From: Sordaria brevicollis
Taxonomy: Eukaryota > Ascomycota > Sordariomycetes > Sordariales > Sordariaceae
Assembly (NCBI GenBank): GCA_033439795.1
Contig: JAUTDP010000004.1
Location: 2,480,001 to 2,544,000, forward strand
Reading direction: 5' to 3'
DNA length: 64,000 nt
Both the position numbers and the translations under genes were made by a program. Positions within the stretch are counted from its first letter, which is position 1, and the number at the start of each line of letters is the position of its first letter. The notes under the pieces are model-generated. The model searched no databases. It was not told the origin of the DNA and saw only the letters and a program-made list of their open reading frames with translations. Below are positions 11,900 through 22,027 of this stretch, piece by piece.

Positions 11900-14720
11900 T
11901 TTTATAAATAGTTTATAAAACGTTAAAAAGGCGTTAAAATTAAAGAAAGTATATATTAAAGTAGAATTAAAAGCGAAAATCCTTGAGAAATATTATAATT
12001 TAATACTATTTTAAATAAAGGAGAATATTAATAAATTAAATCATTATTATCCCGGCGTAAATTATAAAATCGAAATTAAAAAGGATAAAGACGGTAAGGA
12101 ATTCTTTATTTTATTTAAATTATTTCACAATATAATAAAGGAGGAATTCCTAATTTTTAAAAAAACGTTAAAGGATTTATTAAATAAAAGGTTTATCCGA
12201 ATTAATAATTTAAAACGGGAGCCCTAATTTTATTTATATATAAACCCGGAGGTAAATTCCGCTTTTATTATAATTATTATATATTTAATACTATTATAAG
12301 AGCGGACCGTTACTTATTATCATTAATTAAAAATATATTCCGTATTTTAAAAGGAATAAAATAATATATTAAGGAAAATATTATATAAATTTTTTATAAA
12401 ATTCGTATAATAGAAGGAAAGGAAGGAAAAATAGTATTTCGGATATAATATAGGTTATTCGAATAATTGATTATATTATTAGGTTAAATAGCGCGCCGGC
12501 TATATTTTAATAGTATATTAATTATATCCTTTATAATTATTTAAATTCGTTTTATATTATTTATATAAACGATATATTTATTTATTCCTTTAGCTCCTTA
12601 GAAAATTACGAATAAAAAATATATTTAATCTTTATTAAATTATTAAAAGCCGGTTTTTATTTAAATTTAAATAAATACGAACTTAATATAAAGAAAATTA
12701 AATATTTAGGTTTTATTATTTATATTGGCGTTGGCGTATAAGTTAACCCCGAGAAAATTAAAGCGATTTTAAATTAATTACCCCCTATTTTTTAAAAAAG
12801 TATATAGAATTTCCTAAAATTTATTAATTATTACCGTATATTTATTCTTTAATTTTCGAAAATAATTACTCCTTTATTAAAATTAATTTATAAAAGGGTT
12901 GCCTTTAAATAGATTAAAGAGTGCGAAAGCGCTTTCTAACTTTTAAAAATTTTATTTACGAGAATTTTAATTTTAATAAAATTCGACCCGAATAAAAAAA
13001 CGTTCTTAAAGACGGATTATAATAAATTTACCCTAAGTGGAATTATTTTTTAAAAAATAAACGAAAATAATAAAAATATAATTTATAAAATTATAAATTT
13101 TTATTCCCGAAAGTTTAACCCTACTAAGTAGAATTACCTTATTTATAATGAAAAAATATTTATTATTATTAATTATTTAAAGTAATAATCGGCGGAATTA
13201 TAAAGTTATAAATTATTTATTATTTTAACGACTTATTAAAATTTTAAATATTTTATAAAATTAAAGAGACTTTTAGAGCGGTAAATATAATAAGCGGAAT
13301 ATTTCTCCTAATTTAATTTTTAAATCGAATATAGGCTTAATAATGATAGAGTAATTCTTAACGCCCTTTTTCGACGAAATTAAAATATATTTATAAATTA
13401 GGACTATAAAGCGCGGAATATTTAAATAATATTAAATTCCGCTTTTAAAAATTATATTCCGTTCCGTATTTTAATAGCCTGGGTAATTTATTCGGGGAGG
13501 GAGGGTATAAATATATTTGAAAATTTAAATTTATAATAATTTTAATTATAAACGGAATTTTACGATTCTTTATATTAATAAGTAAAGGAAGCCGTCCTTT
13601 ATAACGACCGCTATTTCGACCCGTCCTTAAAATTTAAAATCCAAATTGTAAATTATTTTATTAATTCCCTCGGCCGCCTTCGTTATTAAAATCATTTTTA
13701 AATATTGAAAGCCCCCATATATATTAAATTTAAATTAATTATACTATTTAATACCAATTAACGTTTTAATATCCTTCGTACTATTTTAATTTAAATTATT
13801 TATAATTTGTATATATTAAAATATTTTAATAAAAAAAGTATTATTATAATATTCTTTCGGTATTTTTATTAGCTTTTTTTTAATTTTTACGTCCGGTAAT
13901 TCCTCCGTAATTATTATACTTATAATCTCATAAAAGTTTAGAGGGAATAGAAGAAAAGTCTCTTATATTTATTATTAAATTTAAAATAATTTAAAAGAAA
14001 TATATAAATAAATTTTATTACTAATTTTTTAAAATCTAATAATAATATTTATTTTTAAATTATAAAGGATAAATTTAATAAAATTGTATTCCTTAAATTT
14101 ATACCCTCTATAGAAATTAAATTCTATACCGAACGTTTTCTTTAATATTTTATCCGCTACTATAATTTCCTAAAATTTATTATTAATAATCGTAATTCCA
14201 ATTAAATTAACCGCTTCTAAACCAAATTATACAAATTTTTAAATATTAAACATCTATTTAATACCGCTTATTACCTATAGATTAATAGAGGTTTAGAATA
14301 TATAAATTAGGAAGTTTACGCCTATTTATATATAATCGTTAATTATATTTAAAATAATTAGAATAAATAGTACCTTATAGTATAATTAATTATTAATAGC
14401 TAAATTAATACCTCGATAAATATATTTCCGTTCTTCGCTACTTATAAATTCGATTCCGAATTCCCGGTCTCTATAATCGAAAACCCCTCCGATTATTAAT
14501 TTTTACCCTTATCATTTAAAAAGCGGGCTTAAGAATTCGTTAAAAAATTATAATAAATTATAAATTTATATTAAATTATTATAACGGCCGTTATTTAAAA
14601 GTAAAAGAAATTCGTTAACCGTAATTAATAATTTATAGAATACTTTATAATTAAAGATAAAATTCAATTTAATTTTAAGAATTATATTACCGACCGCTTA
14701 AAGAAGAAATTTAATTAATT
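11900..14720 (+). pseudogene. Degenerate pol of Gypsy A
   Basis: Reverse transcriptase is readable from about 12300: DRYLLSLIK, RILKGIK, then IYIDD-like residues near 12560-12590, KCEFNMKKIKYLGFII near 12690-12720 and NPEKIKAIL near 12750. RNase H follows (KTFLKTDYNKF near 13000; FYSRKFNPTK near 13100). Integrase-like sequence continues to about 14700. Frequent TAG/TAA stops at conserved positions show RIP inactivation. The gag part upstream (about 9900-11900) is AT-rich and only loosely readable. Confidence 0.78.
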
Positions 14721-14935
14721 CTACCGCAGCGGGAATATAAGGAACGTTTCAACGCTTGGGGGAGGGCAACAAGGGTTGACGTAAATCTTAGAGTTAATAA
14801 CTCACCAAGCGTTGTCGTGAGACCAAGCACTATTGGTTAAGGGAGGCTTCTAATTGGTCGGATTTGGGTGCAAAAAGATAAAAGGGAAAGACCCCTATAA
14901 GGCCTTTTAAAGGTCCTTATAAGGGTCTTTGGTTA

Positions 14936-15006
14936 GCGGTCTTCTTAGGGGTCTTCTTAGCGGTCTTCTTAGCGGTCTTCTTAGCGGTCTTCTTAGCGGT
15001 CTTGGA
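14936..15006. repeat. 12-bp tandem repeat (CTTAGCGGTCTT), about 6 copies
   Basis: Six near-perfect copies of GCGGTCTTCTTA occur in a row, one with GGGG in place of GCGG. In frame it would give a Lys-Lys-Thr-Ala repeat, but no surrounding reading frame is convincing, so I treat it as a non-coding expansion in the body of the inverted-repeat element. Confidence 0.85.
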
Positions 15007-15074
15007 CTTTGGCTTCAAAGTCCGGATGAAGGTATTCACAAGGAACCGCGTAAAACTTTTCGCGCGAAAAAAAC

Positions 15075-15147
15075 AATCACCATCCGGAATCGAACTAACG
15101 ACCCCAAAAGAGACAGCGACGACAAGAACCATTGAGCCACTAGCCCA
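15075..15147 (-). ncRNA. tRNA-derived (SINE-like) Pol III head
   Basis: On the minus strand the segment reads GGGCTAGTGGCTCAATGG with a good A box (TGGCTCAATGG, complement of 15129-15139), then about 35 bases later a B box (GTTCGATTCC, complement of 15086-15095). Spacing and order are those of an internal Pol III promoter. The acceptor stem does not pair, so it is not a functional tRNA; tRNA-derived SINEs begin this way. Whether the surrounding element is a SINE captured inside an inverted-repeat transposon is inference. Confidence 0.6.
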
Positions 15148-15889
15148 ATTAATTGAAAGCGGACTTCGTTCTTTCCTTTAATATAAGGAAGGGAAAGAAC
15201 TTCCGGGAAAGAACTTTGGAATTTTTAGGTGCACGCCAATCGGCCAATCAAAGGTCTCCCTAAGCAACAACGCTTGGTAACCCAACAACGCTTGGTAGTA
15301 CAATAAGGCTTGTTAAAATCCAATTATTGAAGCCCTCCTGCAAGCCTTGTTACCCTAGGGGTTTTCCCGCTATAGTATATAAAATATACCGTTTCGAAGG
15401 TATTATTTCCCTATATAATCCAATTATCCAGGCTTCTCCGTACTATTTATAACGTTTTCTACATCGATCTCCTACGTAAAGTTATTAATAACCCTCTCCT
15501 TAAATAGAAATTTATCGACGAATAACCCCCGATTATTAAAATTAAAAGAGAATTAAAATATTGAATAAAGAAAGTTCTTTACGTTAGTACCGTTAAGAAA
15601 AGAAGAAATTTAATAAAAGAGGTTTTAATTAAATAAAATGGACATTGAAATTTAATATAAGAATTATTAAAGAATTTTAAAAATATTATTACTTTAAACG
15701 AATTTAAAATTTAATACGGCTTAACCGCGGATAACGACGGTTTAATCGATTAATATATTAAAAAATTCTCATAAAAAACTATAAATAGGGCGAAATATAT
15801 TATAAATAGAGTAAAGGATTTTTAAATACGGATTAAAATAAATAACGAATTAATTAGGGCGAGGCTTTAACGAAATTGATAATTAATTT

Positions 15890-17165
15890 AATTTAAATAC
15901 CTTTTATTAAATTATCCTCTATTACTTCCGATATAAACTCTTCGATAATAATTTCCTCCTTCTCTTTATAATCGGATATATGAATATTAACGAAATTATA
16001 AACGTTTAAAAGCTTATAAACGCGGTACCGAAAAGTAGAAGGCGTAAAATAATAATTTTCCGGGCGTAAAGGCTTAACGGTAATAGAAGAAGAGGAAAAT
16101 AAAAGGCAAATATTATATTTAGGGCGGATATTTAAAAGGAAATATTATACTTCCTATTATTTAAATTTATTATATTATTTCTTTTTATTTCCTTCGATTT
16201 CCTTTCCCTTTCTTTTTTTCTTCGTTAACGGGGGCTATATAATAATAGCTTCTTTAATAGCGGTAATAATAACGGCGGCGGTAATATTAGTAGCGGTAAT
16301 ATTAACGGCGGTAATTTCGGCGTTAGCGGCGCGGGTATTATAATTTTTAATTAAACGGTTAAAATCCGTACGTTAACTATTTATTTACTTTATTTTTTCT
16401 ATATTAATTATTAAATTAAATAATTATTCTTTAAGATTTTTATTTTTACGGATTCGCTTTTTAAAAATTTAAATCTCCGTAATATTAGCCAAACCGTCGG
16501 TAATTTTAATAAAAGAAAAAGGTTCCGCAAGAAGTACTTTAACGATAATTTAATTAATAAAACCGCTAAAAATTGTACTAATAATTTAAAGAATTATTAA
16601 ATAAAAAAAGAAAAGGAAAATTTATATAGGAATAAAGCTTTACTTTTTTAAAATATAAAATCTTAATAAGATTTTAAACGCGGTAAAATAACTATTATAG
16701 GAATTTTTAAATATATATTCTTCAATATATTAAACCTTAAAAATAGATTAAATTTAAGTAGGAACGGGCTCGTAGCCCTTACGAGCGTATTAATAAAATA
16801 AATATACGGAAATAAAAAAATCCCTTATTAAATATAATATAATTATACTTATTAATTAAATAATTTTTATATTAAAAGCTTTAAAGCTCGGCCCTAAATA
16901 AAACGTATTCGTAAATATCGTTAAGAGCGGATTTATTAATTATATTAACGGCGGTAATATTAAACCGAATTTAATAGGGCTTTAACGGGGTAATAGGTTT
17001 AAAAATAATAATTTTAATAGCGCCTTTATTATAATAAAAGGTAGGAGTAAGGGTCGGCGGCGGAGTAAAGAAATTAATAGCAATTTCCTATAAAATTAAG
17101 AATTTATAAAAAAATTCGAATTAAGTAGCGGTAACGGGGGTATTTATTTTAACGGTAATTAATTA
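15890..17165 (-). pseudogene. Antisense ORF of Gypsy A, between pol and 3' LTR
   Basis: On the strand opposite to pol, a degraded frame reads AVKINTPVT, FEFFYKFL, KPYQIR and YLINKYNYIIFNKG. The same blocks, in the same order, occur on the plus strand of element B (47600-48870), which lies in the opposite orientation. Two independently mutated copies preserving one frame imply a real former gene of roughly 400 codons with a basic, nuclear-signal-like C-terminal region (seen better in B). The product is unknown and unrelated to any retrotransposon enzyme I recognise. Confidence 0.6.
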
Positions 17166-17459
17166 ACGGTTAATTAATACGTTCGTAAAAGAATTAATAA
17201 GAATAATAATAATAATAAAAATAATAAGGATACATTTACTACGTACTAATAAAGGCGTACGCCTATATTAATATTTATAATTTTAATTATTTAATAAATT
17301 AAAAAAAGGAAGAGGAGAAGGAAAAAGAGAGGGAAAGAGGCGTAGGGTATATATTAAAAGTACGCGTAATAGTAGCTTATCGTTTAATATTTAGGGTCTA
17401 CGTAATTATATATTTATTTATACGTAGTATATTTAATTAAGAGAAAAGGGGGAGGTTAA

Positions 17460-17697
17460 TATTATAGGGCTAATACCCGTAATTAAGTTTAATTAGTACT
17501 ATTAGCCGTACCGTTAAGCGGGCCGCCAATCGCGGTCCTTACCGCTACGGCAAGCGGAGTAGCCCATACCCAGTCTTCAAAAGGATAGTTAACTAATACC
17601 GCCTAGAGGGCGCCTCCCTTCCTCCTTTTCCTCTTCGTAGAACCTTATTAATTCGTTAAGACCTAGTATCTATGCCAACTATGCTATACCCCTTACA
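17460..17697 (+). repeat. 3' LTR of Gypsy A
   Basis: Same length (238 bp) as the 5' LTR. Here the inner (left) end is RIP-mutated (TATTATAGGG) and the outer (right) end is clean (ATGCTATACCCCTTACA), a mirror image of the 5' LTR pattern. Confidence 0.92.
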
Positions 17698-18165
17698 GGA
17701 AAAAGGATTTAAAACGGTTATAAAAAAGAGTAAGTAAATTATTACTAATTATTTTTATAATATTAAAGATTTTGAGTATTAAGGAAATTTAATTTAAGAA
17801 TAAAGAAAAGTAAAAATAATATAATATATAATATAATAGAAGGATAATAATTTTATAGGGGGTTTTAGGGCTTTATAATATTCATAATTTAATTTTAATA
17901 TTAATATACCCGCTAAATACGCTATAAGTTTTAATACTTTATAGCAATATAATGTAGATGTACGTTTGTTGACGCTATTTTGGGGTTGGTATAATTTTTT
18001 GTAGTTTGGTATAAAGTCCTTTATATAAAAAAAACCGGTTTATACACGGCTAGTAAGGCTCTATAAGGCTTGATAAGGCTTTACGAGGGAGGTCGATATT
18101 ATACCCTATTTACGATTTTTAAATAAACGCGGTCTTTAATTTACGTATACGTGAGAAAAAGGGGG
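17698..18165. other. Right remainder of the element split by Gypsy A; RIP boundary
   Basis: AT-rich sequence continues to about 18150, where a purine tract GAGAAAAAGGGGG (about 18153-18166) resembles a retroelement polypurine tract. Directly after it the composition becomes balanced and CA/TG reappear, with no recognisable LTR following. Confidence 0.4.
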
Positions 18166-18526
18166 TGTTTACGCTAGATCGTGGGGAAACAAACACTACC
18201 TTACGAGATCACTGGATGAACCCATATATAGTCAGAGACGGTCATCTGTTGTCAATCGACTTGGTGAAGTCCTAAACAGCAACAAAGAAGTCGTGGGCGA
18301 AAAGTTCATGAGCTCTTCCAGCGGTCACCTGGGGCGCTTGGACGGCGAGTTATGATGGTGCGAACATTGCGCCTGGTCAAAGCAGTTGGATCTTGAACTT
18401 CTCATGAGACTTTAAGTCGGCGTAAGAACAAGCGCCCGCAAATTACCGCCAGCGCGAGCGAGGAGGGCAACTGGCGTGAAATATGATGTCGGCATTATAT
18501 ATAGCCTTTGAGGTTGTCGCCGGCCC

Positions 18527-18919
18527 ATGGACGCACCGCGGTGTTGGCACGGCCGGGTCCTATTGTCCGTTTTTCAGGTCGCTCCTGCCAACCCACAGGA
18601 CAGGACGTTACTATGCAGGGCAGCCTCAGTGACAGAGGCCGGTTCGGCAGGGGAGGTGCATATGTACCTACTTCAGCGGGCAGCTGTTAGTGGAGGCGCT
18701 CAACACTTAATAGCGACACCTGCCCCTGGAAGGGAACAAAGAATCGAGACACTCGAAGATATCACCCACACACTCCGTAGGGGAGTCTCTGTAAGTCCTT
18801 CATCGGAGATTAGAATTGATATACGGAGCTTTCCAACATGTACTAGTCGTCCTTTAAGAAATTCATATCTAGAAAAGCGGCAGGTCAAAGCGCTTGAAAA
18901 CCTGGCACCCATCAGGTAG
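18527..18919 (+). CDS. Possible small protein, 130 aa, unrecognised
   Basis: An ATG-initiated open frame in GC-balanced DNA, with a TATATATAG box about 30 bases upstream (18497-18505). The product has no recognisable motif. A second open stretch (18945-19295, same strand, for example HSEVDVSVNAPLEGQ) has no start codon and could be a downstream exon. A GTAAGT at about 18791 could be a donor. Support is weak and a chance ORF is a real alternative. Confidence 0.28.
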   Translation: MDAPRCWHGRVLLSVFQVAPANPQDRTLLCRAASVTEAGSAGEVHMYLLQRAAVSGGAQHLIATPAPGREQRIETLEDITHTLRRGVSVSPSSEIRIDIRSFPTCTSRPLRNSYLEKRQVKALENLAPIR

Positions 18920-19346
18920 GTCTGGGGCCCTTACAGGGCATCACTGAGAAAACCTCGCTGGAGTAGAGGTGCCTCTAGCCGTCCCCACCCACTCCGAAGT
19001 GGATGTTAGTGTTAATGCTCCACTAGAGGGACAAGTGACTTCCACTTCCGGTGTCCTCCTGCCTCTCAGTCCAAACGCATCTCTTTCTCGGCTCTCCATT
19101 TTGAAATTAACTTTGTCGATTGAAAAAACGCCGGATAGAATCTCGAAAGATGTTTTAAATACTACTATTCAAGTGCAGGTGGCTAGCAGCCACGAGTGTG
19201 GTGATTCAGACGTGCTACGCTATGCTCCAAGATCTCCTCCTTCCTCAAGGACCCCCACCCCACTAGCACATACACACTTTCTCCCATGTTCTTAACCTCA
19301 ATCCTCAAAATTGATAAGCGTTGAATTACAATGACCGGAGCCTACA

Positions 19347-20739
19347 CTAACCACGAGGTACAACGAATTTTGCGGCTGATTCGCAATCTTCTTCTGATTT
19401 CGGAAACGCGCCAGCCTCGTATTCGGGACACTCACGACACTTTCTATCTTGGATAAGGCCTTCTATCTCGGCCTCGCTTAGTCTGCAACAAGCCTTGATT
19501 TCATAGTACATGTCGCTTCCCTGTCAATATATAGCGGAAGTTAGCCTTTTATGTTATATTTCGAAGAGTTTGTGGTTATGTCGTATACTAACTTCCAGTG
19601 CGGGCTTTATCTACCGTATAAACTCGCGAGCGTCGCAAAACGCTAATGGCTCTAATTTGTTGAAGTCTATACAAGTGGCTGTAAGGGTTAGCCCGCGCCT
19701 TATATAAATAAATATATATACGTTAAGCCTACGGGTAATTATATCTAATCGGAAGTATCCTCTCTAAGGCGGCTAAATACTTTCTTAAGCCGTTTTTACT
19801 ATATTATACTTAGGAGGATTTATTCTATTTTATTAAGGAGACTAGTACAATTTTTCTTCCTCTTTTAAACACCTTAATTAATACCTCTATTTAAAATAAT
19901 ACCCCTATTTTATTTATCCTTATTTCCTAACCCTAATTATAGTATAACGTTATAGCCCTATATTTCGAGAAGTTAAAAATCCTTATTGGGTATATTTTTA
20001 TTTGAAGCGGAGCTTCAACATTAAGAAGTGTTGAAAAAACACGGAGCAAAGCGTTGAGCGTAACTTCTTCTATAATACAGTGACCCCCCTGCGTCGATCC
20101 CAAAAATCTTCCCGAAGTTTACCCGTCTACCCGAAACCACAATCCCTATTTCTCGACCTGCAATTGGTTGAATTAAACTTTTACCAAGGTGCTAAAGATG
20201 GGACGAGGCTTGGCATTCTAAAGTGGGTCCTATCAAGACAAAGTGGGTACCAAAATAATAAGTAAGCTGAGACGAATACAATGGTACCACTCACGTGACC
20301 GTAGCTTGCCTGCCGGGCGAGAAAAACGGCTTTAAAAAAATCCGACGGATATATAGAAAAAAATCTAAAAAGCTTATCGATAAGGATAGAAAAAATGGGT
20401 ATGAAAATGATGAGTAAGCTGAGGCGAGTAGTTTGGTACTACTTACGTGACCGTAGCCAGCCTGCCGGCCGAGGAAAACGGCTTTGAAAAAATCCGACGG
20501 ATAGGTATATAATTAAAAAAAAAATTATATTTTCTAAATAAAACGTCGTAGCTAACCTAGTAAATGTACGGTTATAATATATACCCTTAAGCGGTCGGTT
20601 CGATTCCCGGCCGGAGTAAAAATAAAATCCTTTTAAAAAATATTTAAATATTAAATAAAAAATAATAAATAAATAATAATAAATAAATAGATAGTAATAA
20701 ATAAATAGGTAGTAATAAATTATAATAATAATAATAAAT

Positions 20740-20801
<62 letters not shown>

Positions 20802-21980
20802 AATAGAGGAAGTAAATGTTAAGCTCCGCTTCAAGTAAATTTCTGCCCACCCGTATAAAATTTGCCGAAGGCAAATTTTGCCGGGGTACGGGGGCGGCAG
20901 CCCTCGTAATATTTTTATCCTTCCCAACGGGTCGGAAAATTACTTTATTAATATTAAAAAATATCGATTATACTAAATTAAATTAAAGTAATTAGGAAAA
21001 AGCAGGTAATACCGTTAATAATGAATTTAGTGAATTTAAAGTTATTCCCGAAGATAACGACGAATATTTTACCTTCGAATTTAATAAAGAAGAATTAAAT
21101 AAAGAAATAAAAAGGAGGAGGGAAATATAGGAATAAATAATAATAGTTAAATACAATTACTATACTAAAAATTAATTAATAAATATATTAAATAATAGAA
21201 ATATTATAAATAGGGAATATAAAAGTAAAAAGAAAATCGACCTTATAATTATATTAAGGGTATATAAATTTTAGTAAAAAAACTTTATAAATATTAAAGA
21301 ATTATATATATAATAAATAATTAAAGCTTATTATTATTAAAATCTCTACTTTTAATATTATTACCCTATTCAATAAATTCGCCGCTGTTAATTATATAGT
21401 CCTCCCCCTTTTCCTCCCCCTTTTCGTCGTTCTAATAACGAAAGGCAATAGTAAAACCTTCCTACCAAAACTTCGTAATCTTTAAGCAATCGTCCTACTT
21501 CTCCTAGTTTTTATTAAAGTCCGCGATATAATAATATACTTTAATACTAAATTTAATAAAGTTCTCGATAATTCTACAACTTCGCTTACGAACCTACTTA
21601 TAATAAATATACTTTTCGAAATCTATAAAACTTAATCCCTCCTTTACGTTAAGGGATAACCGCATTCGAAGGACGACGAAATAATTATAACCTTCTTTAA
21701 AATGGCCAAAATTATAAAAATTATTAATTATATTTAGAAAAAAAAGAACGTTAATATTACCTTTATTTATTCTAAATAATAAATTTCCTTTATTTATTTA
21801 TAAATAACGAGGGCTACCGCCCCCGTACCCCCGCAAAATTTACCTTCGGCAAATTTTATACGGGTGGATAGAAATTTACTTGAAGCGGAGCTTAATATTT
21901 ACTTCCTATATTTTTTATTATATTTTTAATAAGTTTTTTTTATTATTATTGTTTATTTATTTATTTATTTATTTATTCAT

Positions 21981-22027
<47 letters not shown>

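Larger units (their letters stand above)
14724..15375. mobile_element. 652-bp inverted-repeat element with tRNA-like internal segment, TA-flanked
   Basis: This GC-balanced insertion sits inside RIP-damaged Gypsy A. The ends match as inverted repeats (CCGCAGCGGGAA against CTATAGCGGGAA, three transition differences), flanked by TA at 14722-14723 and 15376-15377. Homologous arms of about 150 bp share ACCAAGCGTTGT, TTAGGGAG and ATTGGTCGGATT in opposite orientation. Between them lie a 12-bp tandem repeat and a tRNA-like Pol III head. TA flanks suggest Tc1/mariner-type mobilisation, but the outer boundary is inferred from short termini. There is no credible protein. Confidence 0.65.
9636..17697 (+). 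mobile_element. Gypsy-type LTR retrotransposon A (8062 bp), RIP-inactivated
   Basis: Both LTRs are 238 bp (9636-9873 and 17460-17697). They begin TGTTATGGGG and TATTATAGGG and end in TTTATA and CTTACA, so RIP has hit their inner ends. The flanks GAAAA (9631-9635) and GGAAA (17698-17702) are a 5-bp target duplication differing by one G/A change. A purine-rich tract (GAGAAAAGGGGGAGG) precedes the 3' LTR. The interior encodes gag-pol on the plus strand, an inverted-repeat insertion (14724-15375), and an antisense ORF between pol and the 3' LTR. The sister copy is element B (47074-54889), in the opposite orientation. Confidence 0.9.

Noticed and set aside
14917..15135. Two overlapping ORFs on opposite strands, one Lys-rich
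   Set aside because: Both are created by the 12-bp tandem repeat in the tRNA-headed element; no coding context.
20549..20620. Functional tRNA gene
   Set aside because: The B box is perfect but the anticodon and acceptor stems do not pair; kept only as a tRNA-like segment.
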